Shown here piece after piece: positions 52,290-63,024 of a stretch of 64,000 nt of DNA. The notes beneath the pieces are model-generated. The model made no database searches, had not been told where the DNA came from, and saw nothing but the letters and a program-made list of their open reading frames with translations. How positions within the stretch are numbered: the first letter of the stretch is position 1; every line of letters begins with the position of its first letter. Where the stretch lies: NCBI GenBank assembly GCA_944323955.1, contig CALUUK010000003.1:62001-126000 (forward strand), given 5' to 3'. This stretch comes from Candidatus Gastranaerophilales bacterium (GTDB taxonomy: Bacteria > Cyanobacteriota > Vampirovibrionia > Gastranaerophilales > Gastranaerophilaceae). Made by a program: the position numbers and the translations under genes.

Positions 52290-55200
52290 CTAATTTCTAA
52301 TCCCCGTTACAAGGGTTTTTCCATGTTCTTTTTGAGTTACACCTATCGTTCTATCTGCAGATTTTATCATATTTTGTTTGTGAGTAACTACTATAAATTG
52401 CGTATTTTTTGCCTGCTCTTTTATTATATCCGATAAACGCGCCAAATTAATACCGTCAAGACTTGCATCTACCTCATCAAGTGCATAGAAAGGCGCAGGC
52501 AGGTATTTTTGTATAGCAAAAACCAATGCAAGCGCGGTAAGCGACTTTTCACCGCCTGACATTGCCCCCAGCTTTTGTTTTGTTTTATCTCTTATTTGAG
52601 CTTTAATTGTCATACCGCCTTCAAACGGATTTTCAGGATTTTCAAGCTCCAAACTGCCTTCACCTTCCGACAATTTGGCAAAAATATCTTTGAAATGTTC
52701 ATTTATGTTATTATATGTTTTCATAAATGTTTCTTTTTTAATCTGCTCATATCCGGTCATTTTCTCAAGTATTTGCCTGCGCTCATTTGTAAGCGTTGCT
52801 ATTTGCTCTTTCTTTTCTTCCTGACGGGCTTTTACTTCATCATACGCTTCAATAGCAAGCATGTTTACAGGTTCCATTTCCTCCATACGTTTTTGCAAAC
52901 GATGAATTTTGGCAGTTATTTCATCCGTTGAAATTTCTGTCGGAACCAAAGAATTTATATCAATTTGATTTTCTTTAAGTTCATTCCTTATTTCTTCAAG
53001 CATCGGTTCCAGTTCAGCCCTTCTTGTTTTAAAGGATTCAACCTGCTCGGCAATTTTATCTATTTCATTTGAAACTTTATTTTTCTGTGTTTCGGCACCG
53101 AGAAGTTCTTCTTGAACCAGATCACGCTGTTTTTGAAGTTCAACAAGTTTTTCGCCGAGCGCTTTAATTTTTGCTTCAAGCTCTGAGGCTTTTACTTCAA
53201 TATCTTTAATTTCATCTCCATATTTAATTTTATCAGCAGAAGCAATTTCATTATCTTTTAAAAGTCTTTGGATTTGTTCTTCTTTTGCTTTAATTAACTC
53301 TTTGTTAAAATCAATATCCCTGTTTGATTCATTTATTTCATTGTTGCATTTAAAGATTTTATTTTGATATTCTTTTATTTGATTTTCAATGGCAGCGGTC
53401 ATCTCTTTAAGTTTTTTGAGTTCGCCTTCTGTCATTTTACTTTCAATTTCAGCAATTTTATCTTGAAGAACAAGCATCTTATCATTCAAAGAAATAAGTT
53501 TTTCTTCATATTTTTCAAGTTTTTTCTCAATATTTTGAGCTTTCGGTACAGACTCTTTTATAATTTTATTGCATTCATCAATACGCTGCTCATTATTCCC
53601 GGCATTATTGTTCAAATTATTAAGTTCAATTTTCGCACCGTTTAATGCTGTCATTGTATTAGAATAATTTGAACGTATTTTTTCCTGTTTAGCTTCAAGT
53701 TCCGCGCGATTTTTCTCAAGCAGTGAATATTGCTTTTGCAATTCGGCAAAACGTGCTTTAAATTTTGAAAGCTCTTCATCTTGATTTTGACTGAACTTAA
53801 GACCGCTATTTTGTCTGTCGCCGCCCGTTATAGCACCTGATTTTTCGAATAAACTGCCGTCGAGTGTTACAAGACGGTATTTACCGATTAATCTTTTTGC
53901 ACTGTCATAATCTTCAACAATAAGAGTATCTCCGAGCGCATAATAAAAAGCGTCAATATACCTATCATCAAAATCAACAAGATTAATTGCAAAATCAACA
54001 ACACCTTTTTCTCTCGGAACTTTAAGGCTCGACGGAGCTTTTCTGATTTTATTCAACGGCAAGAATGTTGCACTGCCGGCTCTTGCCGATTTTAAATAAT
54101 CAATGCAAACCCTTGCAACATCTTCATCATCAACAACTATATTTTTCATTCTTGCACCCATTGCAACTTCAAGTGCCGTTGAATATTCTTTATCAACACT
54201 TCCTAATTGCAATAAAGGAGCATGTACGCCGTTTATTTTAGCTCTTATTATGGAATCAATGGCCTTTCCGAGATTTATTTCTTCATAAGCACTTTTTTGC
54301 GCTTCTATCGTTACGATTTTTCTCTGAGCCATTTGAATATCATGCATAATATCAGATATCTCGTTTTTATTTTTATCGAGATTATACATAATATTTTCCT
54401 GCGCCAGTTTATAATCCCCAAGCTCTTTCGTTAATTCCTCAACCTGAAGATTTAATTTATCCTGATTATCTTTAAAATTTGCCTTAAAAGAAGTTAATTC
54501 CGCAAGTGTTTTTTTAGCATTTTCAATATCTTTTTTTATTGAAATGAGGTCTGTCTCAAGAGGAATTGATTCGGATTTAATATTCCATTCTTCTTCTTTC
54601 AATTTTTCAAGTTCTTTTTTAAGGTTATTTCTCTCTTCAATCTGTTTATCCGCATTTTGATTTAAGCCTGAAACCTCTTCAAGAATTTTTGTAAGTTCTT
54701 TTTCCTGAATTTTTATATTTTCTTCAATCTGAGAAATTTCAACTTTTTTATCTTCTATCTTTAATGTTATTTTCTCAATTTTTTCTTTATGATTTTCAAT
54801 CCCGTTTTTAGAGTTCTCAATCGTTTTCAGATTATCATGAATAGTTTTTTCAACAGAGCTTATTGCAAGTTCTTTTCTTTGAATATGTCCTTTTAATTCT
54901 TCCAGTTGTTTTTTTGTCTCAATCTGCTCCGCTTCACCGTTATTCTTGACCAAATCGGAAATTTCACCGTAGCGTTTTTTTATTTCAACGAGTTTTTCCT
55001 CAAGTTTTTTAAGATTTAATTCTTCCTCTTTTTTCTTCTTATTAAATTCCAAAATATTTTGATGAGCGAGTTCCAGATTGCGTTTAATATCAAAAAATTT
55101 AACTGTTGTAATCTGGCTTTCCAATTGGAATTTTTCGGTCTTTAATTTTTGATATTTCAACGCTGTTTCTTTTTCCTGAGCAAGCCTTTCAATATTCGAT

Positions 55201-55781
55201 TCTATTTCTGTCAGAATAAGATTAGCATTTTCAACTCTTTCTTCAACAGTTAAAAGTTCTTCCTGCGCCTTTTCTATTCTTCTGTTAAAATCTGCAATGC
55301 CGGCTATTTCATCAATGATTTTTCTTCTTTCGACATTAGAGCAGTTAACAATACTCATAACGTCGCTTTGCATTATCACATTGTAGCTGTTAGGAGTAAT
55401 TCTGTATTTTTCAAGCCTTGCATGGATTTCAGTCAGTGTTGAAACCTGATCGTTTAAATAATAAACACTGTTAAAACCTTGCGTTGATTTTCTTATTTTT
55501 CTTGCAACAGTAATCGGTTCTTCGGTTTTATCATCAGGTTCAAAAACAACTTTTACATATGCTTCATTCTTTTTGGTATGAGTGGAAATAAAATCGGATA
55601 ACTGCTCGGTACGCAAGTTTCTTGCACTTGCAAGCCCGAGAGCAAACAAAATACTGTCAATGATATTACTTTTCCCTGAACCGTTCGGACCTGCAATTGT
55701 TGTAAATCCTTTTAAGAACGGAATTGTAATATCATTTGCGAAAGATTTAAAGTTATCAACTTCAAGTTCTTTTATGTACAT
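52290..55781 (-). CDS. smc: Chromosome segregation ATPase SMC
   Basis: An SMC of about 1163 residues. The N-terminal head has GPNGSGKSNIIDSILFALGL; long coiled coils flank the hinge (about 500-680, with VALGDTLIVED-type and GGDRQNSGL segments); the C-terminal head has the signature LSGGEKSLTALALVFAI and Walker B YALDEVDASLD. I chose ATG before YIKELEVDNFKSF, the usual family start; a TTG six codons upstream is also open. It is the first gene of the condensin operon and has an inverted repeat in its promoter region. Confidence 0.96.
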   Translation of the reverse strand: MYIKELEVDNFKSFANDITIPFLKGFTTIAGPNGSGKSNIIDSILFALGLASARNLRTEQLSDFISTHTKKNEAYVKVVFEPDDKTEEPITVARKIRKSTQGFNSVYYLNDQVSTLTEIHARLEKYRITPNSYNVIMQSDVMSIVNCSNVERRKIIDEIAGIADFNRRIEKAQEELLTVEERVENANLILTEIESNIERLAQEKETALKYQKLKTEKFQLESQITTVKFFDIKRNLELAHQNILEFNKKKKEEELNLKKLEEKLVEIKKRYGEISDLVKNNGEAEQIETKKQLEELKGHIQRKELAISSVEKTIHDNLKTIENSKNGIENHKEKIEKITLKIEDKKVEISQIEENIKIQEKELTKILEEVSGLNQNADKQIEERNNLKKELEKLKEEEWNIKSESIPLETDLISIKKDIENAKKTLAELTSFKANFKDNQDKLNLQVEELTKELGDYKLAQENIMYNLDKNKNEISDIMHDIQMAQRKIVTIEAQKSAYEEINLGKAIDSIIRAKINGVHAPLLQLGSVDKEYSTALEVAMGARMKNIVVDDEDVARVCIDYLKSARAGSATFLPLNKIRKAPSSLKVPREKGVVDFAINLVDFDDRYIDAFYYALGDTLIVEDYDSAKRLIGKYRLVTLDGSLFEKSGAITGGDRQNSGLKFSQNQDEELSKFKARFAELQKQYSLLEKNRAELEAKQEKIRSNYSNTMTALNGAKIELNNLNNNAGNNEQRIDECNKIIKESVPKAQNIEKKLEKYEEKLISLNDKMLVLQDKIAEIESKMTEGELKKLKEMTAAIENQIKEYQNKIFKCNNEINESNRDIDFNKELIKAKEEQIQRLLKDNEIASADKIKYGDEIKDIEVKASELEAKIKALGEKLVELQKQRDLVQEELLGAETQKNKVSNEIDKIAEQVESFKTRRAELEPMLEEIRNELKENQIDINSLVPTEISTDEITAKIHRLQKRMEEMEPVNMLAIEAYDEVKARQEEKKEQIATLTNERRQILEKMTGYEQIKKETFMKTYNNINEHFKDIFAKLSEGEGSLELENPENPFEGGMTIKAQIRDKTKQKLGAMSGGEKSLTALALVFAIQKYLPAPFYALDEVDASLDGINLARLSDIIKEQAKNTQFIVVTHKQNMIKSADRTIGVTQKEHGKTLVTGIRN

Positions 55782-55799
55782 TAAATTCGATGATACCAA

Positions 55800-55824
55800 T
55801 TGTCTAGACTATATAATTAGACAA
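55800..55824. promoter_or_regulatory. Dyad in the smc promoter region
   Basis: TTGTCTA and TAGACAA form a perfect seven-base inverted repeat 18 bases apart, centre to centre, within a candidate promoter (minus strand TTGACT at 55839-55844, 17 bases, TCTAAT). It may be a regulator site. Confidence 0.4.
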
Positions 55825-55890
55825 CAAATAAACGTAATAGTCAAAAACATTACATTTTATTAATCTAATAAGGCATTTGTATCCTGAAGA

Positions 55891-57597
55891 TTACAACAAA
55901 TCAACATCTGAAGATTTAAGCGGCGAACCCATCAACTTTTCAAGATTTGCGGCCGACACATGATAGTTCAGCAGTGTATTATAATAATCAAGCTGCGAAT
56001 TTCTGTACGTTGTTTCGGCATCTTTTAATTCTATGGCATCGCCCAAACCGACTTTGTATCTGCCTGATGCCTGATCATATTGTTCTTTTGCCTGGTCCAT
56101 AGACAGTTTTGCCACTGCTATACTATCTTGGGCATTTGTAAGATTAATATATGCCTGTTTAACTTCAAAATATATGGTTTGTTTTGTATTTTCATAATCT
56201 GCCAAGTCTTTTTTATAAGTTGCCTTTGCTTCATCAACCTGTTTTTTCAATAACATAAGGTTTATATTTGAATATGAAAGCTGTGCACCAAACTGGTAAC
56301 CATAGTCGGTATCAATTCTTTTACCGCCCCTTGAGTATGAAGCAAACCCTGAAAGATTAGGAGCAAAAGCTCTTCTGGATGCTCTTACCAATAGTTCCGA
56401 AGCATCTGCTTTTTTCTTTGCAGCCAAAAGTTCCGGACTTGTTTCATATGCTGTTGAAACGGCTTCTTCTGCAGTTATCCCGTATGCTTTTGTTGTTAAA
56501 TTATCAACTACGTCATAGTCTGAATAATCAGGCATACCCATTGCATTACTTAATTGTACATATGCAATTTTTAACGTATTTTTAGCCTGAATTAATCCGA
56601 GTTTAGCCTTTCCAAGATTATATTCCGCAGTAAGTACATCAATTTTTGCCTTAGTTCCTATATCATAGTATGCTTTTGCCTGTTCCAGGTGCAAAGTATA
56701 ATCAGCAACTGTATCTTCGTATACTTTTACCTGCTGCTGTGCAAAAAGCAAATTATAATATGCCTGTTTAACAGTAAAAATTACGCTGTTTATACTGTTT
56801 TGCAAGTTCGATTGAGCGGATTCATATGTTCTTTTTGCCAGATCAGCCTGTGCTTTTGTCTTACCGAAGTCAAAAAGCAGCATATTCCCCGACAAAGTAG
56901 GAGCATAGAACATATCATATTTCTGAATAGGAAACGCAAAGTTAGAAACCTGCATATCATTTCTTGAATAACTTAAACCTGCCGAAAATGTGGGAAAATA
57001 ATTTGCCCAGGCCTGTGCTATTTTACTTTTATATATTTCCGCATTACTCATTGCAACATGGATTAACGGATGTTTTTCAAGAGCAATCTTTACGCAATCA
57101 TCAACTTCAATTATTTTATTTGTATTAATACTGCCATGATAAGCTGTGTCGGTCAAAACTTTAGACTCATCGGACTTATTTACCGCAGGAGTTTCAGTTA
57201 ACATTTCAGCTTCTTGCGCCGTTTCTTCTACAAGCTGTTCCGTTTTGTTCAACTCTTTTTCCACTGTTTGAGTTTTTTTTGCTGCTCTTTCAGCTTCCTT
57301 TTGCTGTTTTTTAAGTTCTTTTTCGGCCTTTTTTTGTTCTTTTGTTAAATTTTTTGAAGTTTCCTTAAAAGGTTCAACAGCATCCGCTTCTTTTCCCAAT
57401 TTCAGCTTTTCATCTTTTTGGTTTCTTGAAAATATATTTCTCACTTTCTGGGAAAATGTCGTTTTTTCAACAGCACGAGCCGATACTTCGTTCAAAGAAG
57501 GTCTTACTTCATTAACGACATCGTCTGTAGCTGCTTCCTGTGCAAAAACGGAACCTGACATCATTAAAAATAAAAATATAAATAATTTCTTGTTCAT
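55891..57597 (-). CDS. TolC-family outer-membrane efflux protein
   Basis: About 568 residues. A signal peptide (KKLFIFLFLMMSGSVFAQ) is followed by a long Lys/Glu/Ala-rich region at about 80-150 that is unusual for TolC and looks like coiled coil. Two OEP repeats then follow (DDCVKIALEKHPLIHVAMSN near 170 and KAYGITAEEAVSTAYETSPE near 370). It forms the outer-membrane channel of the efflux pump. I prefer the ATG of MNKKLFIFL to the GTG three codons upstream. It is last in the marR-adaptor-pump operon. Confidence 0.9.
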   Translation of the reverse strand: MNKKLFIFLFLMMSGSVFAQEAATDDVVNEVRPSLNEVSARAVEKTTFSQKVRNIFSRNQKDEKLKLGKEADAVEPFKETSKNLTKEQKKAEKELKKQQKEAERAAKKTQTVEKELNKTEQLVEETAQEAEMLTETPAVNKSDESKVLTDTAYHGSINTNKIIEVDDCVKIALEKHPLIHVAMSNAEIYKSKIAQAWANYFPTFSAGLSYSRNDMQVSNFAFPIQKYDMFYAPTLSGNMLLFDFGKTKAQADLAKRTYESAQSNLQNSINSVIFTVKQAYYNLLFAQQQVKVYEDTVADYTLHLEQAKAYYDIGTKAKIDVLTAEYNLGKAKLGLIQAKNTLKIAYVQLSNAMGMPDYSDYDVVDNLTTKAYGITAEEAVSTAYETSPELLAAKKKADASELLVRASRRAFAPNLSGFASYSRGGKRIDTDYGYQFGAQLSYSNINLMLLKKQVDEAKATYKKDLADYENTKQTIYFEVKQAYINLTNAQDSIAVAKLSMDQAKEQYDQASGRYKVGLGDAIELKDAETTYRNSQLDYYNTLLNYHVSAANLEKLMGSPLKSSDVDLL

Positions 57598-57619
57598 TTT
57601 ATCCACTCTACTCTATATT

Positions 57620-60600
57620 TTATTTATTTTCTAATTTCTCTTGTTTTCTTTTTGCTACATTCTCAACCATAGATTGAACAAGTACATAGAAAACAGGAGT
57701 TAAGATTGTACCGATTGTAGCTGCAGCAACCATACCGCCAAATACGGTAGCACCTACGGCAATTCTTGACTGAGCACCGGCGCCCGTTGCAAATACCATC
57801 GGCAATACACCGAATACAAAAGCCAACGCCGTCATCATAATAGCTCTGAATCTTAATCTTGCAGCTTCAATTGCAGCATCTTCAATGCTCAATTCCTGTT
57901 TTTCGTGTAAATCTCTTGCAAATTCAACAATAAGGATAGACTGTTTTGCGGCAACCCCTATTAAGGTAATCATACCGATTTGAGCATACAAGTCAAATGA
58001 TAATCCCATCATCATCTGGAAGATTAAAGCACCGAGTGCTGCAATAGGTGCAATTAATAATACTGCAACAGGTATTGACCAGCTTTCGTATAATGCTACA
58101 AGGAATAAATATACGAATGTCAAAGCCAAAGCTACAACTATACCTGTCTGTCCTGATGATTCTCTTTCCTGCATTGATGTACCGGACCAGTCATAACCCA
58201 CATCCGAAGGAAGTGTTGTTGAAGCAACATTTTCCATTGCGGCCATTGCTTCACCTGATGATTTACCCGAAGAAGGCTGACCTGAGAATTGTACGCTTCT
58301 ATACTGGTTAAATCTTGTAATAGAAGCGGCACCGACTGTCTGTTCCAGACTTACCATGGTCATTAACGGAACCATTTGACCTTTCATATTTTTAACATAA
58401 ATTTTTTCAAGGTCGGTTGCTTTATTTCTGAAATCATCTTCCGCTTGAAGCTGAACTCTGAATACACGACCTAATTTATTAAAGTCATTTACGTAATATG
58501 AACCTAAAGTTGAAGCCATTGTTGAGTATAATTCCTGTATATCAACATTTTGCGCAAGAACTTTACCGTAATCAATATTCAAACGATACTGAGGAACATT
58601 TGCCTGATATGTTGTATATACACTGCTCAATGTCGGATCCGAGTTTGCCGCAACTGTTAATTTATTTGCAAACTGCTCAATTTCCTGAAGTGAGTGTTCG
58701 CCTTTTGATAACATCTGGAATTCAAAACCGCCCAGCATACTCATACCGGAAATAGCCGGAGGCGAAAAACATGCAATAGATGCTTCGTTAATCTTGGCAA
58801 ATCTTGTTCTCAATTCTTTCAGTATTCCGTTATGAGAAAGATCTGTGGGTCTGCCTTGAATTTTTCTTATAACCCAATCCCATGGATAGATTTTTCTTTC
58901 GCCCCATTCTTTTAACGGAGTAACACAAAATGCCTGGTTTGTAGGGCCGATACCCGCAAAAGTAATAATTCTTTCGGTTTCAACACCTTCAACCTGTTTT
59001 GCTTCTTCGGTCATTTTTAACAAAACATCCTGTGTTTTATTCAAAGCACTACCCGGAGGAAGTACAACCTGAGCCATCAATACAGCCTGGTCTTCGTCCG
59101 GAATAAACCCTGTCGGAATTATTTTGAATAAAAATCCCATTACTATTATAAACAGTATATATAAGGAAACCGTTAACTTTTTATTATAAACAAATTTCTT
59201 TACTACGTCCAAATAAAATTTTGTAATTTCATCAAATTTTTTATCAAAAGCAACAAACACTTTCTTAATAAAAGCAGTAATAAAATTGCTTGGTTTTCTG
59301 TTGGGATCTTCCGCACGTAATACCATAGTACACATAGCGGGAGATAAAGACAAAGCACAAACCGCAGACAAAGCAATTGATACGGCAATACATACGGCAA
59401 ATTGTCTGTACATCAAACCCGAAAGACCTGCAACAAACGATACGGGAACAAATACAGCCATAAGTACCATGGCCATGGCAACTAACGCGCCGCCTACCTC
59501 CTGCATAGTAAGCTGTGTAGCTTCTACCGGTGTTTTCCCTTCTTCCAGGTGACGTTTAACGTTTTCTATAACAACAATAGCATCGTCGACTACTACCGTA
59601 ACCGCAAGAACCATCGCAAATAACGTCAACAGGTTAATAGACATACCAAATATCGGCAAGGCGGCAAATACCCCCACCAGAGACACAGGAATGGTAACAA
59701 ACGGAATAAGTGTTGCCCGCCAATCCCCCAGAAATACGAATATTACAACAATTACTATTATTGCAGTTAAAATAATCGTAAAGAATACTTCCTTCATTGA
59801 TTCACGAATGAATTTTGAATCATCATGCATCATTTTAACTTCAAGTGTAGCCGGAAGCGTTTTATTAATTTCTGCTATTTTCTTATTAACCAAATTAACA
59901 ACTTCAATTGTATTTGCACCCGGAAGAGGAACAACCTGAATAACAGAAGCCGGACTTCCTCCGATTAAACCGATTTTATCATATGAATATGCACCGAGCT
60001 CAACTCTTGCAAGGTCTTTTAATTTAATCTGAGAACCATCGGTATTGGAACGGACAATAATTTCTTCAAACTCTTCAGGTTCCATTAAACGACCTTTTGT
60101 CATAAGAGTCATTCTTAATGTTTGATTTGTTTTGCTCGGAAGTGCACCCAAAGCGCCTGATGCAACTTGAACGTTCTGGGCAGCAATGGCAGCCTGAACC
60201 TCTGAAACCGAAACATTTAAGTTTGCCATTTTACTCGGGTCAAGCCATATTCTCATACTGTAATCACCGGCACCGAATACGTTAACTTCGCCGACACCTT
60301 TTAAACGTTTAATTTCATCTTTAATATAAATAGTTGCATAGTTTGTCAAATCTAACTGACTCCAGGAATGGTTATTGGATTCAAGATTTAAAATACAAGC
60401 ACCTGCACCTGCTACTTTATTTGTAGCAGTTACCCCCAAACGTTTTACATCTTCAGGCAAAAGGGGTTCAACCTGCTGTAGTCTGTTTTGAACGTTTACA
60501 AGGTTAATATCTTTATTGGTACCTACTTTAAAAAATATATTCAGCTGATAGGCTTCGTCATAACATGTTGATGACATATAAAGCATATTTTCAACACCGT

Positions 60601-60832
60601 TAACCTGAGATTCAACAAGTGAAGCAACTGATGATTCAATAACCGCAGCACTTGCACCGGGATATGATGCTGATACCGTTACCTGCGGCGGCGTAATATT
60701 CGGATATTTTTCAAGCTGCAATCCGAACATTGATACCAAACCCACGAGAGTTATAAATATTGATATAACCATCGCAAAACGCGGTTTAGTAATGAAAAAA
60801 TATAATCCCTTTTTCTTTTTATTATCTTCCAT
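57620..60832 (-). CDS. RND multidrug efflux permease (HAE1/AcrB-like)
   Basis: A 1070-residue inner-membrane pump with 12 helices and two large periplasmic loops. Proton-relay residues are present: the Asp pair in [14 protein letters not shown] near 410 and Lys in [16 protein letters not shown] near 960. The N-terminus ([20 protein letters not shown]) and [19 protein letters not shown] match HAE1 pumps for hydrophobic drugs and bile salts. It lies between the adaptor and TolC genes. Bile-salt export would fit a gut habitat, but the substrate is inferred. Confidence 0.95.
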   Translation of the reverse strand: MEDNKKKKGLYFFITKPRFAMVISIFITLVGLVSMFGLQLEKYPNITPPQVTVSASYPGASAAVIESSVASLVESQVNGVENMLYMSSTCYDEAYQLNIFFKVGTNKDINLVNVQNRLQQVEPLLPEDVKRLGVTATNKVAGAGACILNLESNNHSWSQLDLTNYATIYIKDEIKRLKGVGEVNVFGAGDYSMRIWLDPSKMANLNVSVSEVQAAIAAQNVQVASGALGALPSKTNQTLRMTLMTKGRLMEPEEFEEIIVRSNTDGSQIKLKDLARVELGAYSYDKIGLIGGSPASVIQVVPLPGANTIEVVNLVNKKIAEINKTLPATLEVKMMHDDSKFIRESMKEVFFTIILTAIIVIVVIFVFLGDWRATLIPFVTIPVSLVGVFAALPIFGMSINLLTLFAMVLAVTVVVDDAIVVIENVKRHLEEGKTPVEATQLTMQEVGGALVAMAMVLMAVFVPVSFVAGLSGLMYRQFAVCIAVSIALSAVCALSLSPAMCTMVLRAEDPNRKPSNFITAFIKKVFVAFDKKFDEITKFYLDVVKKFVYNKKLTVSLYILFIIVMGFLFKIIPTGFIPDEDQAVLMAQVVLPPGSALNKTQDVLLKMTEEAKQVEGVETERIITFAGIGPTNQAFCVTPLKEWGERKIYPWDWVIRKIQGRPTDLSHNGILKELRTRFAKINEASIACFSPPAISGMSMLGGFEFQMLSKGEHSLQEIEQFANKLTVAANSDPTLSSVYTTYQANVPQYRLNIDYGKVLAQNVDIQELYSTMASTLGSYYVNDFNKLGRVFRVQLQAEDDFRNKATDLEKIYVKNMKGQMVPLMTMVSLEQTVGAASITRFNQYRSVQFSGQPSSGKSSGEAMAAMENVASTTLPSDVGYDWSGTSMQERESSGQTGIVVALALTFVYLFLVALYESWSIPVAVLLIAPIAALGALIFQMMMGLSFDLYAQIGMITLIGVAAKQSILIVEFARDLHEKQELSIEDAAIEAARLRFRAIMMTALAFVFGVLPMVFATGAGAQSRIAVGATVFGGMVAAATIGTILTPVFYVLVQSMVENVAKRKQEKLENK

Positions 60833-60846
60833 TTATATTCTACCTA

Positions 60847-62013
60847 TTATTTCGTTTCTTCTGCTGTTTCTTCCAATGGTGTTGCATTAACAACCTGCCC
60901 GGGCATACGAATACTTTGAACACCTTTGGCAACAATATTATCTGTTATTTCAAGACCTTCTTCCACAACCCAGTTTTTGTTAACTTCCTGAGATACTTTT
61001 ATATTCTTTCTTAAAACTTTGTTATCGTCGCCAACCGTCCATACATAATATCCCTGAGCATCATTTAATGCGGCAGACTGAGGAACTGTCAGTGTAGGAA
61101 CCGGTTCTTTAGATTTTACGACCACACTTACAAAGTCACCCGGAACAAGTAATTCGTCTTTATTTTCAAATGTTGCCCTTAAATCAATCGTACCCGTGGT
61201 TTTATCAACTTCATTACCTATATATTCAATTTTACCGACTTCTTTATAAATAGTACCGTCGGCTAATTTAAGAGTAACTTCCATATTGCTGAAATCTGCA
61301 GCGGATTCATTCTTTTTAAATTTCAAAAACTCACTGCTTTTTAAATTAAATAAAACATACATCGGGCTTGTACTTACAACTCTGGCAATAGGTCCGGTCT
61401 GGGTATTTACAAGGTTACCCTGGGTAATAATAATCTTACCGATTTTTCCGTCTACAGGGGAAACAATCTTTGTATAACTCAAATTTAATTTTGCATCTGC
61501 AAGCTGTGCCTTTGCGGCATCTAATGCAGCTTTGCTTGTATCACGTGTTGCCAGTGCCTGATCATAATATGACTTACTTACATAATCATTCTTAACCAGT
61601 TCATTCGCTCTGATAAGTTCTTTTTCCGCATTAATTAAAGAAGCCTGAGCCTGTCTTACATTAGCAGCCGCTGTATTTACAAGGTTCTGGTACTGGTCGG
61701 GCTCAATTAAGAATAATGTTTGCCCTTTCTTTACTTTTGCACCTTCTTCAAAATAACTCTTTTGCAGCCATCCGTTAATTCTTGCAACAATATCAACGGA
61801 ATATTTTGCCTCAACTCTGCCTGCAGATTCGGATTCAGAATAAATATCCATCATCACGGGATTCATTGTTTGAACGGATTTAGGAATTTTTGCCGCTCTT
61901 TGCTGCATATAACCGTCATACCAGCTGACAGCCTGCCTGAATCCGATTGAACCCAGAATTAATACCAGAAGAAATGCTATCCATCTGTGTTTTTTATTTT
62001 TTAAGTAGCCCAT
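60847..62013 (-). CDS. RND efflux periplasmic adaptor (AcrA/MFP family)
   Basis: A 388-residue adaptor with an N-terminal membrane anchor (RWIAFLLVLILGSIGFRQAV), a lipoyl-like half motif (ARINGWLQKSYFEEGAKVKK), a coiled-coil hairpin at about 100-165 (VNTAAANVRQAQASLINAEK) and a beta barrel. It links the pump to TolC. The N-terminus lacks a lipobox Cys, so it is held by its helix. It follows the MarR gene by 14 bases. Confidence 0.94.
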   Translation of the reverse strand: MGYLKNKKHRWIAFLLVLILGSIGFRQAVSWYDGYMQQRAAKIPKSVQTMNPVMMDIYSESESAGRVEAKYSVDIVARINGWLQKSYFEEGAKVKKGQTLFLIEPDQYQNLVNTAAANVRQAQASLINAEKELIRANELVKNDYVSKSYYDQALATRDTSKAALDAAKAQLADAKLNLSYTKIVSPVDGKIGKIIITQGNLVNTQTGPIARVVSTSPMYVLFNLKSSEFLKFKKNESAADFSNMEVTLKLADGTIYKEVGKIEYIGNEVDKTTGTIDLRATFENKDELLVPGDFVSVVVKSKEPVPTLTVPQSAALNDAQGYYVWTVGDDNKVLRKNIKVSQEVNKNWVVEEGLEITDNIVAKGVQSIRMPGQVVNATPLEETAEETK

Positions 62014-62027
62014 ATTATTTTATCCTC

Positions 62028-62462
62028 TTATTCTATTTTAAGATTATCTTTATACTCGGTAATTAATTTAATTAATATTTTTATTTCATCTTCTCCAATA
62101 GCATCCAATGCTTTGTACTCGGCTTCTTTTGCTTTTGAAATCAACTTTTCCGCATATTTTAAACCATATTCAGTGAAGTTTATTTCTTTATTTCTTTTAT
62201 CAAGATTTGACTCCGTAAGCTCTTTAATAATATTTTTACTAATGAAGCCCTTTATTATGGCATTTACGGTTTGTTTCGGTAAATAAGCTATTGTGGTAAT
62301 ATCCTTCTGGGTTAAAGCCCTTTTTCTATAAAGTATATCAAGAACTTTAAATTCTGTTAACGTCAAACCGACAGACTTCGCATATTCATTATAAAAACCT
62401 GATATATCCATGTGCATCTGCCACAATTTTTCGGAATATTCTTTTATTTTCAGCTCATTCAA
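62028..62462 (-). CDS. MarR-family regulator of the efflux operon
   Basis: A 144-residue winged-helix regulator (LTEFKVLDILYRKRALTQKD followed by AYLPKQTVNAIIKGFISK, the recognition helix region, and the wing ELTESNLDKRNKEINFTEYG). It is first in the efflux operon and likely represses it until a drug or bile component binds. A consensus promoter with repeated GTCCGATT sequences lies just upstream. Confidence 0.9.
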   Translation of the reverse strand: MNELKIKEYSEKLWQMHMDISGFYNEYAKSVGLTLTEFKVLDILYRKRALTQKDITTIAYLPKQTVNAIIKGFISKNIIKELTESNLDKRNKEINFTEYGLKYAEKLISKAKEAEYKALDAIGEDEIKILIKLITEYKDNLKIE

Positions 62463-62479
62463 GTGTAAAAATCCCCATA

Positions 62480-62515
62480 ATTAGTCCGATTTTATACCGT
62501 CCGATTATGGACCAT
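62480..62515. promoter_or_regulatory. Candidate MarR operator
   Basis: Two direct copies of GTCCGATT (62484-62491 and 62499-62506) lie 15 bases apart, and outer TAGTCC/GGACCA form an inverted repeat. The block covers the predicted transcription start, where a repressor would act. Confidence 0.6.
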
Positions 62516-62542
62516 TATATTTGAATCAAATTTACTTGTCAA
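62514..62542 (-). promoter_or_regulatory. Perfect consensus promoter of the efflux operon
   Basis: On the minus strand TTGACA, 17 bases, TATAAT: all twelve consensus bases. Such a strong promoter is normally kept silent by a repressor, fitting the MarR gene it serves. Confidence 0.85.
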
Positions 62543-62544
62543 CA

Positions 62545-63024
62545 TTATTTTAATATATTTTTTCGCACTCTTAAATAGCTGTCAAGTTCTTCTTTAATAA
62601 GAGATTCATCTGACAAAACGGCAGTATTTAATATAAATTTATGGTTTATTTTTTTATCAATTACGAAAACGGAAGGAAATCCTATAATATGAAAGTCTTT
62701 TAACATTTGAGAATATGCCGGATTATCGCAATTTATTGCGGCAAAAGTATAATCTTTAACGTATTGGGATGCTATTTTTCCGAAAACAGGCATAAATTTC
62801 CTGCAATAACCGCACCAATCAACATAGAAAAGCGCAACTACGGGTTTATCAATTTTTTCCGCCTCTTCAATTGTTTTAACAGAGGCATCTGGAATTTCAA
62901 TCGGGGCATTCAAATTTTGCTGTATTTGATAATAGTTATCATTTTGTTTAAGGACAATATGGGCAAATATAAATAAACCCGCTGCAGCAAATAAGAATAA
63001 ACCTATAAAAAACTTTTTCTTCAT
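62545..63024 (-). CDS. Membrane-anchored thioredoxin-like protein
   Basis: A 159-residue protein with an N-terminal membrane helix (FFIGLFLFAAAGLFIFAHIV) and a thioredoxin fold. The active site is YVDWCGYCRKFMP with C71 and C74, and the cis-Pro loop is IIGFPSVFVID. It probably acts in the periplasm on cysteine pairs. Its start overlaps the end of glgC by four bases (ATGA), so the two are co-translated. Confidence 0.88.
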   Translation of the reverse strand: MKKKFFIGLFLFAAAGLFIFAHIVLKQNDNYYQIQQNLNAPIEIPDASVKTIEEAEKIDKPVVALFYVDWCGYCRKFMPVFGKIASQYVKDYTFAAINCDNPAYSQMLKDFHIIGFPSVFVIDKKINHKFILNTAVLSDESLIKEELDSYLRVRKNILK

